A stretch of 64,000 bases of DNA, taken from assembly GCA_947498125.1 (NCBI GenBank), contig CANMJH010000001.1, positions 372,001-436,000 of the forward strand, written 5' to 3'. A model generated the notes under the pieces. It made no database searches, was not told where the DNA came from, and worked only from the letters and a program-made list of their open reading frames with translations. Of the stretch, positions 1-8,526 are shown one piece after another. A program made the position numbers and the translations under genes. The DNA is from an uncultured Nioella sp. (lineage in GTDB: Bacteria; Pseudomonadota; Alphaproteobacteria; Rhodobacterales; Rhodobacteraceae). Numbering within the stretch: the stretch's first letter is position 1; every line of letters starts with the position of its first letter.

Positions 1-652
1 TCGCTGTTTCCTCAACACAGGGCAGGGTTGTAACGCTCCAACCCGGATGTTGGTTGAGCGCAGCATTTATGATCAGGTCGTAAAAATGGCCGCCGAAACG
101 GCCGCTGCTAAAGAGGTCGGAGACCCAGCCAAAGAAGGCCCCCATATCGGGCCGCTTTTTGACCGGATGCAGTTCGACCGCGTTCAATCCATGATCCAGC
201 TTGGCCTTGATGAGGGCGCACGCCTGATTGCGGGCGGTCTTGGCCGGCCAGATGGCTTTGACAAAGGATGGTATGTGAAGCCAACGGTTTTTGCAGATGT
301 GTCAAACGACATGCGCATCGCACAGGAAGAGATCTTTGGTCCCGTCCTTTGCATCATTCCTTTTGAGGATGAAGACGACGCGCTGCGCATTGCTAATGAC
401 ACCGAATTTGGGTTGGCAGCGTACGTTCAGACCGGCAGTGCCGCGCGGGCGCGCCGGGTTGTTGCGGGGCTGCGCGCGGGCAACGTTGCTGTTAACGGCC
501 AAGGCACCGCCTATGGCGCACCATTTGGGGGCTATAAGTTGTCTGGGAATGGGCGCGAAGGCGGACCGATTGGCCTTGAGGAATATCTCGAAATCAAAAC
601 CTCTCCGTCGCTTGATGCGATGGAGGCGGCGGGCAAGTTCACACAGCCCTAA
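1..652 (+). CDS. Aldehyde dehydrogenase, C-terminal part (5' end outside window)
   Basis: The reading frame is open from base 2, so the N-terminal half with the Rossmann NAD site lies before the window. About 216 residues remain. The catalytic cysteine is visible in NTGQGCNAPTR (Cys codon 29-31), followed by the EEIFGPVL segment and the C-terminal GGYKLSGNGREGG oligomerisation region typical of the NAD(P)-dependent ALDH superfamily. It ends 12 bp before a thiolase gene and probably shares its transcript. From the neighbours I infer a semialdehyde substrate, possibly glutarate semialdehyde feeding the glutaryl-CoA genes downstream. The substrate cannot be read from this fragment. Confidence 0.93.
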   Translation, partial: RCFLNTGQGCNAPTRMLVERSIYDQVVKMAAETAAAKEVGDPAKEGPHIGPLFDRMQFDRVQSMIQLGLDEGARLIAGGLGRPDGFDKGWYVKPTVFADVSNDMRIAQEEIFGPVLCIIPFEDEDDALRIANDTEFGLAAYVQTGSAARARRVVAGLRAGNVAVNGQGTAYGAPFGGYKLSGNGREGGPIGLEEYLEIKTSPSLDAMEAAGKFTQP

Positions 653-664
653 AGGACCAAACCC

Positions 665-1858
665 ATGCTCGATGCCTATATCTATGACGGGATCCGTAGC
701 CCGTTCGGCCGCCATGGCGGCGCCCTATCTGCGCGGCGGCCTGATGATCTGATGGCGGATGTGATCCGCGCGTTGATGGCGCGCAGCGACCTGCCTTGGG
801 ATTTGGTGGAAGACGTGGTTTTGGGAAATGTCTGCCAATCGGGCGAAGACAGCCGCAATATGGCACGGTTTTCGGCCTTGATGGCGGGTTTGCCCGAAAG
901 CGCAGGCGCGCAAACGGTAAACCGGCTGTGTGGATCGTCCATGTCTGCGGCTTTGGACGTGGCCCGCGCTGTGCATTCAGGGGGCGGCGATTTGTTTGTT
1001 GCGGGCGGCGTTGAAAGTATGACGCGCGCCCCCTTTGTGCTGGCCAAATCGCAATCCGCGTTCTCGCGGCAATCCGAAATCCACGACGCGACAGCAGGAA
1101 AACCTTTTCCAAACAAAGCGTTCGGTGCTGCATTTGGCACAGATAACATGCCGCAGACAGCCGAAAACCTGGCGGAAGAGTTTCAGATTTCCCGCGAAGC
1201 GTGCGATGAATTTGCCTTTGGCAGTCAGCAAAAGTTTGAGGCCGCGCGGGCGGATGGCTTTTTTAAGGGTGAGATCACGCCCATTGAGATCAAAACCCGA
1301 AAAGCGGTTTCGCTGGTTGACGCCGATGAACATCCGCGCCCCGGCACGCCGCTTGAAAAACTGGCCAGCCTGCGCACGCTTTTTGACGGCGGCGTGGTGA
1401 CGGCGGCCAATGCCTCGGGCATCAATGATGGGGCGGCTGCCCTTGCAATTGGACGGGCCGGGCTGGGCCAGGCGCGGGCGCAAATTTTGTCCGGCGCGGT
1501 TTCAGGCGTTGCGCCCCGCGTTATGGGGATCGGGCCTGCCTATGCCATTCCCAAAGCGCTTGAGCGGGCCGGGTTAACTCTTGCTGACATGGACGTAATT
1601 GAAATCAACGAGGCCTTTGCTTCGCAGGTTTTGGCTTGCTGTAAGGCTCTGGATCTTGTTCCGAATGATGCGCGGGTAAACCCAAACGGCGGCGCGATTG
1701 CCGTTGGGCATCCTCTGGGCGCATCGGGCGCGCGGATCATCCTGACCGGGCTGCGGCAGCTTGAACGGACCGGCGGGCGTTATGCCTGTCTGTCCATGTG
1801 CATCGGCTTTGGGCAGGGCATCGCGATGATTATTGAACGGTTGGACGAGGGTAAATGA
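665..1858 (+). CDS. Acetyl-CoA C-acyltransferase (thiolase), 3-oxoadipyl-CoA thiolase-like
   Basis: A 397-residue thiolase, the normal family length. The nucleophilic cysteine is Cys89 in NRLCGSS. The histidine is His349 in NPNGGAIAVGHPLGASG. The second catalytic cysteine is about Cys379 in CIGFGQG. It cleaves 3-oxoacyl-CoA with CoA to acetyl-CoA plus a shortened acyl-CoA. The N-terminus (MLDAYIYDGIRSPFGRHGG) resembles the PcaF/PaaJ subgroup, but no aromatic-ring genes lie beside it. With the following hydratase/dehydrogenase and the glutaryl-CoA genes it could as well act on acetoacetyl-CoA. AAGGA lies 9 bases before the ATG. The stop overlaps the next start (ATGA), indicating translational coupling. 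Confidence 0.93.
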   Translation: MLDAYIYDGIRSPFGRHGGALSARRPDDLMADVIRALMARSDLPWDLVEDVVLGNVCQSGEDSRNMARFSALMAGLPESAGAQTVNRLCGSSMSAALDVARAVHSGGGDLFVAGGVESMTRAPFVLAKSQSAFSRQSEIHDATAGKPFPNKAFGAAFGTDNMPQTAENLAEEFQISREACDEFAFGSQQKFEAARADGFFKGEITPIEIKTRKAVSLVDADEHPRPGTPLEKLASLRTLFDGGVVTAANASGINDGAAALAIGRAGLGQARAQILSGAVSGVAPRVMGIGPAYAIPKALERAGLTLADMDVIEINEAFASQVLACCKALDLVPNDARVNPNGGAIAVGHPLGASGARIILTGLRQLERTGGRYACLSMCIGFGQGIAMIIERLDEGK

Positions 1859-3939
1859 TGAGCGATTTTGTACGGATCGAACGAGACGGCGATATTGGCC
1901 TTATTTGCCTGACCAAACCGCCAGTAAATGCCCTTGGCGTGGCCTTGCGAAGCGCGACCTATGACGCTGTGCAAACATTGCTGGCCGACGATAGCGTTAC
2001 CGCCATTGTGCTTTATGGCGAGGGGCGTTTTTTTTCCGCAGGGGCGGATATCAAGGATTTCGGGCGCGCGTCGGAAACACCTACATTGCCGGACCTGCTA
2101 AAGGCTTTGAATGACAGCCCCAAACCAACTGTGGCCGCCATGCATGGCGTGGCCTTTGGCGGTGCGCTGGAACTGGCGCTGTCGTGTCATTTGCGCGTGG
2201 GCATCCACGGGTTGCAGGTCGGCTTGCCCGAAGTGAAGCTTGGCCTTTTGCCGGGCGCAGGTGGATCGCAACGCTTGCCGCGTTTGACGGGCATGGCCTC
2301 CGCGATTGAGGTGATTTGCTCAGGCCGCAACATTGCAGATGACGAGGCATTGCGGCTTGGCATTATCGCGCGTCTTGCCGACGGCCCTGCACGTGAGGCC
2401 GGAATAAGCGCCGCGCGTGATATCGCAGCGGGGGCGCTTTCAGCAACGCCGACAGATGGATTGAACGTTGCGCATGACGAACAGGCGCTTGCCGCAGCGC
2501 GTCAAAAATACTCAGGCAAACTAAACGCGCCTTTGAAGGCAATTGACGCGATCGAAGCTGCTGCGCTGCCAATTGACGAAGGTCTGCCGATAGAGCGGGC
2601 CCTGTTTATGGAGCTGATGGAAAGTGACGAACGGGCCGGATTGGTTCATTCCTTTTTCGCCGAACGCGCCACGGCGAAAATTCCAGAAGCCAAGGCAGAA
2701 AAACGCGCAATTGAACGCATTGGAGTTGTTGGCGGCGGCACGATGGGCGTCGGCATCGCAACGGCGGCTTTGCTGGCCGGTCTTCCCGTTACCTTGATCG
2801 AAACCGCCGAGATGCGCATTGACGCAGCTCGCGCCAATGTTGAAAAAAATCTGGCCGGAGCAGTAAAGCGGGGTAAGCTGACCAAAGCCACCCATAGCGT
2901 AGCAGTGGCAAATCTGACCGCCAGTGCCGATATCGGTGCATTGGCCAAAGCCGATTTGGTGATCGAGGCGATCTTTGAAGATATGGAGGCCAAAGCTGGC
3001 CTCTTCAGTGATCTTGACCGGATCTGTAGACCCGGCGCTATTTTGGCGACCAATACCTCGTATCTCGACGTGGATGCCATTGCCGCAACCACGGCGCGCC
3101 CTGCGGATGTGATCGGGATGCATTTCTTTTCGCCCGCTCACATTATGCGCCTTTTGGAAGTGGTTGTCGCCAGCAAAACCGCGCCCGAGGTCACAGCGAC
3201 GGCCTTTGATTTCGCCCGCAAACTGCGGAAAATTCCAGTGCGCGCAGGTGTTTGCGACGGGTTTATCGGCAACCGCATCCTGACGCGCTATCGCAAGCAA
3301 TGTGAGTATCTTGTGCTGGATGGCGCTGGCTTTGATCAGGTGGATCGGGCGCTTGAAACCTTTGGCTTCGCGATGGGGCCGTTTGCGGTGGGTGACTTGG
3401 CCGGGCTGGATATTGCTAAGGCCACACGCGACCGTAAAGCCGCGACCCGCCCACCAGAAGAGCGGTATTCGCGGGTTGCCGATCTTATCTGCGATCAAGG
3501 CTGGCACGGGCGCAAAACCAATATCGGCTATTACTTATACGAGGGCGGCAAAAAAACTGGTCCAAATCCGGGCGCCGAAGACATTGTTGCCGCCGAACGC
3601 AAAGCGCTTGGGATCACTCCTAAAGATTTCACTGATGAGGACGTTGTCGCGCGGGTTCTGACCGCGATGATCCAAGAGGCTGCCATGATCTTAGAGGAAG
3701 GCATCGCACTTCGGCCCGTTGATATCGATGCGGTGCAGCTTTTTGGCTATGGCTTTCCACGCCATCGCGGCGGCCCGATGCATATGGCAGATCAGATTGG
3801 CCTTTCCGAGGTGATCGCGCGCATCGAAACCTATGCCGCCGAAGACGCCTATTTCTGGAGCGTGCCGCCGCTTCTTAGACAGATGCAATCGGCGGGGCAG
3901 AGCTTTGCGGCACTTAACGACAAAGGTATTTCTACATGA
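1855..3939 (+). CDS. Bifunctional enoyl-CoA hydratase / 3-hydroxyacyl-CoA dehydrogenase (FadB/FadJ type)
   Basis: A 694-residue fusion. Residues 1-190 are a crotonase domain with the oxyanion-hole segment FSAGADIKDFG and both acids of active hydratases (Glu106 in GGALELAL, Glu126 in PEVKLGLLPG). From about 288 comes the NAD-binding domain (GVVGGGTMGVGIA), then the catalytic HFFSPAH histidine, DGFIGNR and two C-terminal 3HCDH helical domains. It converts 2-enoyl-CoA to 3-oxoacyl-CoA in beta-oxidation. The thiolase is a separate upstream gene rather than a FadA partner. Starts are ATG at 1855 or 1858; either couples to the thiolase stop. Its own stop overlaps the next gene by four bases. Confidence 0.95.
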   Translation: MMSDFVRIERDGDIGLICLTKPPVNALGVALRSATYDAVQTLLADDSVTAIVLYGEGRFFSAGADIKDFGRASETPTLPDLLKALNDSPKPTVAAMHGVAFGGALELALSCHLRVGIHGLQVGLPEVKLGLLPGAGGSQRLPRLTGMASAIEVICSGRNIADDEALRLGIIARLADGPAREAGISAARDIAAGALSATPTDGLNVAHDEQALAAARQKYSGKLNAPLKAIDAIEAAALPIDEGLPIERALFMELMESDERAGLVHSFFAERATAKIPEAKAEKRAIERIGVVGGGTMGVGIATAALLAGLPVTLIETAEMRIDAARANVEKNLAGAVKRGKLTKATHSVAVANLTASADIGALAKADLVIEAIFEDMEAKAGLFSDLDRICRPGAILATNTSYLDVDAIAATTARPADVIGMHFFSPAHIMRLLEVVVASKTAPEVTATAFDFARKLRKIPVRAGVCDGFIGNRILTRYRKQCEYLVLDGAGFDQVDRALETFGFAMGPFAVGDLAGLDIAKATRDRKAATRPPEERYSRVADLICDQGWHGRKTNIGYYLYEGGKKTGPNPGAEDIVAAERKALGITPKDFTDEDVVARVLTAMIQEAAMILEEGIALRPVDIDAVQLFGYGFPRHRGGPMHMADQIGLSEVIARIETYAAEDAYFWSVPPLLRQMQSAGQSFAALNDKGIST

Positions 3940-4985
3940 GTAGCCAACCAGACTTGGCAGAGACCACGCAGGCCCAACCCTTTGATGTAAAGGCCCTGCA
4001 CAGCTATCTGTCTGAGAAAATCGACGGGATCACTGCGCCGCTTGATCTGACGCAATTTACGGCCGGTCAAAGCAACCCGACCTTTAAAATCACCTCTGGC
4101 GACACCTCGTTCGTTTTGCGCAAAAAGCCGTCCGGTGATTTGCTGCCTTCCGCCCATGCCGTTGACCGCGAATACCGCGTCATGGCGGCGTTGCAGGACA
4201 CGAATGTTCCGGTTCCGAAAATGCTGCATCTTTGCGATGACCCTAGCATTATAGGCACAGATTTTTACGTCATGGAAATGGTCGAGGGCGATGTGTTCCA
4301 AGACCCAAGCCTTCCAAGCTTGACCGTTCCCGAACGACGCGCCTTTTACGACAGCTTTATCCGGGCGCTTGCGGCGTTGCATTCGGTGGTTCCTGAAGAT
4401 GTCGGTCTGGGCAGTTTTGGACGCGCCGCCGGGTTTATCTCGCGGCAGGTTTCGCGGTGGAGCAAGCAGTATAAAGCCACCGAAACCGAACATATTGATG
4501 CGATGGAGCAGCTGATCAAATGGTTGCCTGAAAACCTGCCTGATGAGAATGAAACGGCGATTGTGCATGGCGATTTTCGTCCGGGCAATGTCATTGCCGA
4601 CAGCAAAACCCAAGAGATCAAAGCCCTGTTGGATTGGGAGCTTTGTACGCTTGGCCACCCGCTGGCCGATATCGGCTATGTCTGTGCGCTCTTTCATGCC
4701 GATGTTTTGCCGACCGGGCGGTTAAAGGGCCTTGATCACACAGCGCTTGGCATTCCAACCGAGCAGGAATTTCTGGACCTTTACTGCAAATATGCGGGTC
4801 GGGAGCGGATAGAGGATCACCTGTTCTTTGTGGCGTTTTCCCTCTTTCGAAGCGCCGCGATTATTCAAGGCGTCTATAAGCGCGGGCTTGACGGCAATGC
4901 GGCCTCGGAAAAGGCATTGAAGCTTGGCCATTTGGCGCGTCTGCGGGCCGAGACGGCATGGAATGTCGTGACAGAAAACCTCTAG
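3936..4985 (+). CDS. APH-family phosphotransferase (ACAD10/LvaA-like acyl-CoA kinase candidate)
   Basis: A 349-residue protein of the aminoglycoside-phosphotransferase / choline-kinase fold. Seen directly are the Brenner-type catalytic loop VHGDFRPGNVI, the metal-binding LLDWELCTLGHP segment, and an N-lobe lysine in SFVLRKKPSG. Members of this subgroup sit with acyl-CoA genes or are fused to acyl-CoA dehydrogenases (ACAD10/11). In Pseudomonas levulinate catabolism (LvaA) such a kinase phosphorylates a 4-hydroxyacyl-CoA. The gene is the last of a four-gene overlapping operon, which argues for action on an acyl-CoA rather than antibiotic resistance. No acyl-CoA dehydrogenase is directly attached; the nearest is gcdH, 1 kb downstream. 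The substrate is inferred. Confidence 0.85.
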   Translation: MSSQPDLAETTQAQPFDVKALHSYLSEKIDGITAPLDLTQFTAGQSNPTFKITSGDTSFVLRKKPSGDLLPSAHAVDREYRVMAALQDTNVPVPKMLHLCDDPSIIGTDFYVMEMVEGDVFQDPSLPSLTVPERRAFYDSFIRALAALHSVVPEDVGLGSFGRAAGFISRQVSRWSKQYKATETEHIDAMEQLIKWLPENLPDENETAIVHGDFRPGNVIADSKTQEIKALLDWELCTLGHPLADIGYVCALFHADVLPTGRLKGLDHTALGIPTEQEFLDLYCKYAGRERIEDHLFFVAFSLFRSAAIIQGVYKRGLDGNAASEKALKLGHLARLRAETAWNVVTENL

Positions 4986-5000
4986 GCTTTTGCCGCGCGC

Positions 5001-5897
5001 CTAGACATGATCCTGATTGACCTGCGTTTCCAGCCAGTTGCGCAGGGCAATGAGGGGCGGCACGTCTGATTTTTCCTCTGGCCACACCATCCAATACGCC
5101 CCGCGCATTGGCACAGCTTGGGTGTGTAACGCCTGCAATCGGCCCTCGGCGATTTCGGCCTGGGCGATGTAATCGGGCAAAAGCGCGATGCCGATGCCGG
5201 AAATTGCGGCTTGGATCATCATCGAAAACTGATCAACCATCATGCCGCCGCCCACGTGAAGATCCACGTTATGGGCCTGAAACCAATCGCCCCAAGCACC
5301 GGGGCGCGACTCCAGATAGAGCAGCGGATAGTTTGCCAGATCGGCAGGGGCATCCAATCCGCTGCGCGCAATGAAATCGGGGGCGGCGCAGGCGGTGGCG
5401 CGTTCTTCGAACAATTTCAGATGGGCCACGTTCGGCCAATCGGCAGGGCCATAATATATGGCTGCATCAAAGACTTCGCCAGAGAAGTCAAAGCGCTTGA
5501 TACGCGTCGCCAAATTAACAGAAACGCCCGGATGGCTTTGCAAAAACTGGCCCAGTCTTGGCCCCAGCCAACGGGTCGCGAAAGTGGGCAAAACCGCCAG
5601 CGACAATGTCCCGCCATCGGGGTTTGCCACAACGCGGGTGCTGGCGCTTTGGATCAAATCCAAGGCCGCGCCGACCTCGCGTTGATAGGCCAAGGCGGCG
5701 GCATTGGGCACAAGGCGCTTGCGTTGCCGGGTAAAAAGTTTGGTGCCGAGTTGCTCCTCTAGTGATTGGATAAGACGGCTGACCGTGCTTTGCGTCAGGT
5801 CCAGCTCTTTTGCGGCTGCTGTGACAGATCGGTGGCGCACCACCGCATCAAGCGCCAGTAGCAGCCTCAGCGAGGGCAGAAATCGTCGCGGTCGCAT
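5001..5897 (-). CDS. LysR-family regulator, divergent from gcdH (GcdR-like)
   Basis: A 298-residue LysR regulator with an N-terminal winged helix (RHRSVTAAAKELDLTQSTVSRLIQSLEEQLG) and a periplasmic-binding-like effector domain. I place the start at 5897, because AGAGGA lies six bases before that ATG. The ATG at 5903 directly abuts the same Shine-Dalgarno. The frame stays open far upstream over gcdH, but that extension is not LysR-like. It is transcribed away from gcdH-gcdG, the arrangement of gcdR in pseudomonads, so it probably responds to glutarate or a related compound. A 16-bp palindrome lies in the shared promoter region. Confidence 0.92.
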   Translation of the reverse strand: MRPRRFLPSLRLLLALDAVVRHRSVTAAAKELDLTQSTVSRLIQSLEEQLGTKLFTRQRKRLVPNAAALAYQREVGAALDLIQSASTRVVANPDGGTLSLAVLPTFATRWLGPRLGQFLQSHPGVSVNLATRIKRFDFSGEVFDAAIYYGPADWPNVAHLKLFEERATACAAPDFIARSGLDAPADLANYPLLYLESRPGAWGDWFQAHNVDLHVGGGMMVDQFSMMIQAAISGIGIALLPDYIAQAEIAEGRLQALHTQAVPMRGAYWMVWPEEKSDVPPLIALRNWLETQVNQDHV

Positions 5898-5927
5898 AAA
5901 CATTCCTCTGGCGCATGAAGTTATGAG

Positions 5928-5943
5928 AAAATACCGGTATTTT
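5928..5943. promoter_or_regulatory. 16-bp perfect palindrome in the LysR-gcdH intergenic region
   Basis: AAAATACCGGTATTTT is a perfect inverted repeat between the divergent LysR gene and gcdH. It contains the T-N11-A type symmetry expected of a LysR recognition site. A -10-like TATATAA (5959-5965) follows on the gcdH side. It is the likely regulator-binding site; this is inference. Confidence 0.6.
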
Positions 5944-6014
5944 GCGGCGTTTCCAAGGTATATAAGAACGAAAACCGAATGAATTGACACGTTTTCAAGA
6001 AAGAGCCGCGCCCC

Positions 6015-7214
6015 ATGTCTGTTAAATCTTCCAAAGGTATCCCGTTTCAGTGGTCCGATCCGTTTTTGATGGATGACCAGCTTACCGAAGAAGAGCGGAT
6101 GATCCGCGAGGCCGCCGAAACCTTTGCGCAGGACCGCCTCCTTCCGCGCGTTGAAGAGGCGTATCTCGACGAAAAAACCGACCCTGAGATTTTCGCCGAA
6201 ATGGGCGCGCAGGGTTTGTTGGGCGTGACGGTTCCCGAAGAATATGGCGGGGTCGGGGCCTCTTATGTGTCCTACGGCCTTGTGGCGCGGGCGGTTGAGC
6301 GGGTCGATAGCGGCTACCGGTCGATGATGTCGGTGCAGTCCAGCCTCGTGATGTTCCCAATTTACGCCTACGGCTCGGAAGAGCAGAAAAAGAAATACCT
6401 GCCTAAACTGGCCAGCGGCGAGTGGATTGGCTGTTTTGGGCTGACCGAACCTGATGCAGGCTCGGACCCCGGCGGCATGAAGACCCGCGCGATCAAGACC
6501 GAGGGCGGCTATGTGCTGAGAGGATCCAAAATGTGGATCTCGAATAGCCCGATTGCAGACGTGTTTGTGGTTTGGGCCAAATCCGAGGCCCATGAGGGCA
6601 AGGTGCGGGGCTTTGTTCTTGAAAAAGGAATGAAGGGGCTTTCAGCGCCCAAAATTGGCGGCAAGTTGTCGTTGCGGGCGTCGATCACTGGCGAAATTGT
6701 CTTGGATGATGTGGAAGTTGGCGAAGACGCGCTTTTGCCCAACACGCAAGGGATGGGCGGCCCGTTTGGCTGTTTGAACCGGGCGCGATATGGAATTGCA
6801 TGGGGTGTGATGGGCGCGGCCGAGGATTGTTTTCACCGGGCACGTCAATATGGTCTGGACCGCAAGCAGTTCAATCGGCCACTTGCAGCAACGCAGCTTT
6901 ACCAAAAGAAACTGGCCGATATGCAGACCGAGATCACATTGGGATTGCAGGCCGCATTGCGGGTTGGCCGGCTTTTTGATGAGGACCGGTTCGCGCCGGA
7001 AATGATCTCGATGATCAAGCGTAACAATTGTGGTAAGGCGCTCGAGATTGCCCGCCACGCCCGCGATATGCATGGCGGCAATGGTATCCAGATCGAATAT
7101 CACGTGATGCGCCACGCGGCGAACCTTGAGACGGTAAACACCTATGAGGGCACGCATGACGTTCATGCGCTTATCCTTGGTCGGGCCATAACTGATATCG
7201 CGGCCTTCGCCTGA
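6015..7214 (+). CDS. gcdH: Glutaryl-CoA dehydrogenase
   Basis: A 399-residue FAD-dependent acyl-CoA dehydrogenase with the signature of the glutaryl-CoA subfamily: [17 protein letters not shown] at the N-terminus, [19 protein letters not shown] in the substrate pocket, [13 protein letters not shown] at the flavin site, and the catalytic base about Glu378 in [18 protein letters not shown]. It oxidises and decarboxylates glutaryl-CoA to crotonyl-CoA, a step of lysine, tryptophan and glutarate breakdown. It is divergent from a LysR gene and overlaps the CoA-transferase gene by one base. The crotonyl-CoA product is a substrate for the hydratase/dehydrogenase encoded at 1855-3939. Confidence 0.97.
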   Translation: MSVKSSKGIPFQWSDPFLMDDQLTEEERMIREAAETFAQDRLLPRVEEAYLDEKTDPEIFAEMGAQGLLGVTVPEEYGGVGASYVSYGLVARAVERVDSGYRSMMSVQSSLVMFPIYAYGSEEQKKKYLPKLASGEWIGCFGLTEPDAGSDPGGMKTRAIKTEGGYVLRGSKMWISNSPIADVFVVWAKSEAHEGKVRGFVLEKGMKGLSAPKIGGKLSLRASITGEIVLDDVEVGEDALLPNTQGMGGPFGCLNRARYGIAWGVMGAAEDCFHRARQYGLDRKQFNRPLAATQLYQKKLADMQTEITLGLQAALRVGRLFDEDRFAPEMISMIKRNNCGKALEIARHARDMHGGNGIQIEYHVMRHAANLETVNTYEGTHDVHALILGRAITDIAAFA

Positions 7215-8365
7215 TGGCTGCGAGTGCGCCCCTTGCAGGGTTGAAAGTGGTCGAACTGGCGCGGATTTTGGCGGGGCCTTGGATTGGCCAAACATTGGCG
7301 GATCTTGGCGCCGAGGTGATCAAAGTCGAAGCCCCCGAGGGTGACGACACCCGCCGGTGGGGCCCGCCCTTTATCGAGCGGGACTTGCCGGATGGCGGTG
7401 TCGAAACCGTGTCGGCTTATTTCCATTCCGCCAATCGCGGCAAAAGCTCGATCACGGTTGATTTCAAAGACCCATCCGATCTGGCAGAACTAAAAGAGCT
7501 GATCGCCGAGGCCGATGTTCTGATCGAGAATTTCAAGGTCGGGGGGCTTTCGAAATTCGGGTTGGATTACGACAGCCTGTCTAAGGCCAATCCGGGGCTG
7601 GTCTATGCGTCTGTCAGTGGCTTTGGTCAGACCGGCCCAAGGGCCTCGCAACCTGGGTATGATTTCCTGATCCAAGGGATGTGCGGAATCATGGACCTGA
7701 CGGGCGAGCCAGAGGGCGAGCCGCAAAAGGTTGGTGTTGCGTGGGTGGATATTTTCACGGGGCTTTACGGGGTGATTGGCATTCAGGCGGCCTTGGCCGA
7801 AAGGGCTCGGTCGGGCCTAGGTGAGCATATTGACCTGTCGCTTTTGGATTGCGGGGTCGGGGTTCTCGCAAATCAGGCCAGCAATTTCCTGCTCGGTGGC
7901 ACCGCGCCCACCCGGCTTGGTAATGCGCATCCCAATATCGTTCCCTATCAGGTGTTCCCGACTTCGGACGGCCATGTCATTATCGCTTGCGGCAATGACC
8001 GGCAGTTCAAGGCGCTGTGCGGCAGGCTTGATATGCCGGAATTGGCAGAAAGCGCAGAATACGCGACCAATCCGGCGCGGGTGCGCAACCGCGATGTGCT
8101 CTGCCCGCTGATTGCAGAAGAAACCGCTAAAGTCACGAAATCCACTCTGATCGAGGAAATGACCCGCGTTGGCGTACCGGTCGGGCCGATCAATTCTGTT
8201 TCCGAGGCATTGACCGAAGAGCAGATTACCGAGCGCGGCCTGCGCATTGCGCCAGAGGGGATCGAGGGGCTGCGAAGCCCCATCAACTTCTCGCGCAGCC
8301 CGTTGGTATTGGATCGGGCGGGGCCATTGCTGGGGCAGGGCACGGCGAGGTTCGACTCTGAATGA
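7214..8365 (+). CDS. gcdG: CaiB/BaiF family CoA-transferase, probable glutarate CoA-transferase
   Basis: A 383-residue class III CoA-transferase. Seen are the N-terminal GLKVVELARILAGPWIGQTLADLGAEVIKVE segment, the nucleotide-binding NRGKSS loop, and a conserved aspartate in SLLDCGVG positioned like the acyl-carrying Asp of the family. It transfers CoA between dicarboxylates; beside gcdH the expected acceptor is glutarate. The start overlaps the gcdH stop by one base, so the two are translationally coupled. Eukaryotic SUGCT and pseudomonad GcdG are the functional precedents. Confidence 0.9.
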   Translation: MAASAPLAGLKVVELARILAGPWIGQTLADLGAEVIKVEAPEGDDTRRWGPPFIERDLPDGGVETVSAYFHSANRGKSSITVDFKDPSDLAELKELIAEADVLIENFKVGGLSKFGLDYDSLSKANPGLVYASVSGFGQTGPRASQPGYDFLIQGMCGIMDLTGEPEGEPQKVGVAWVDIFTGLYGVIGIQAALAERARSGLGEHIDLSLLDCGVGVLANQASNFLLGGTAPTRLGNAHPNIVPYQVFPTSDGHVIIACGNDRQFKALCGRLDMPELAESAEYATNPARVRNRDVLCPLIAEETAKVTKSTLIEEMTRVGVPVGPINSVSEALTEEQITERGLRIAPEGIEGLRSPINFSRSPLVLDRAGPLLGQGTARFDSE

Positions 8366-8526
8366 AGCCTGTGCCAGATGGCGGCGAGATCGCGAGCGCT
8401 TGACCTTTCGGTAAAAAATCTATGAAAGACTGTGGGCGGATGGACGAAATGGCCATTGGTCTGAGCTATTCCTCTGCAGTGTTTCAACCGGATTTTTTTT
8501 CCCAAACGTCAAAGGCGCCGCGTGCC

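Noticed and set aside
2521-3507. 328-codon open frame antisense to the hydratase/dehydrogenase gene
   Set aside because: Composition-driven shadow of a well-supported gene; no domain or start signal.
5984-5989. TTGACA as a -35 box for gcdH
   Set aside because: No suitable -10 lies 16-18 bp downstream before the start codon; the TATATAA at 5959 is a better promoter element.
5904-6593. Long open extension of the LysR gene (530 codons in total) over gcdH
   Set aside because: The extension has no LysR or other domain, lies antisense to a certain gcdH gene, and a good ribosome-binding site places the start at 5897.
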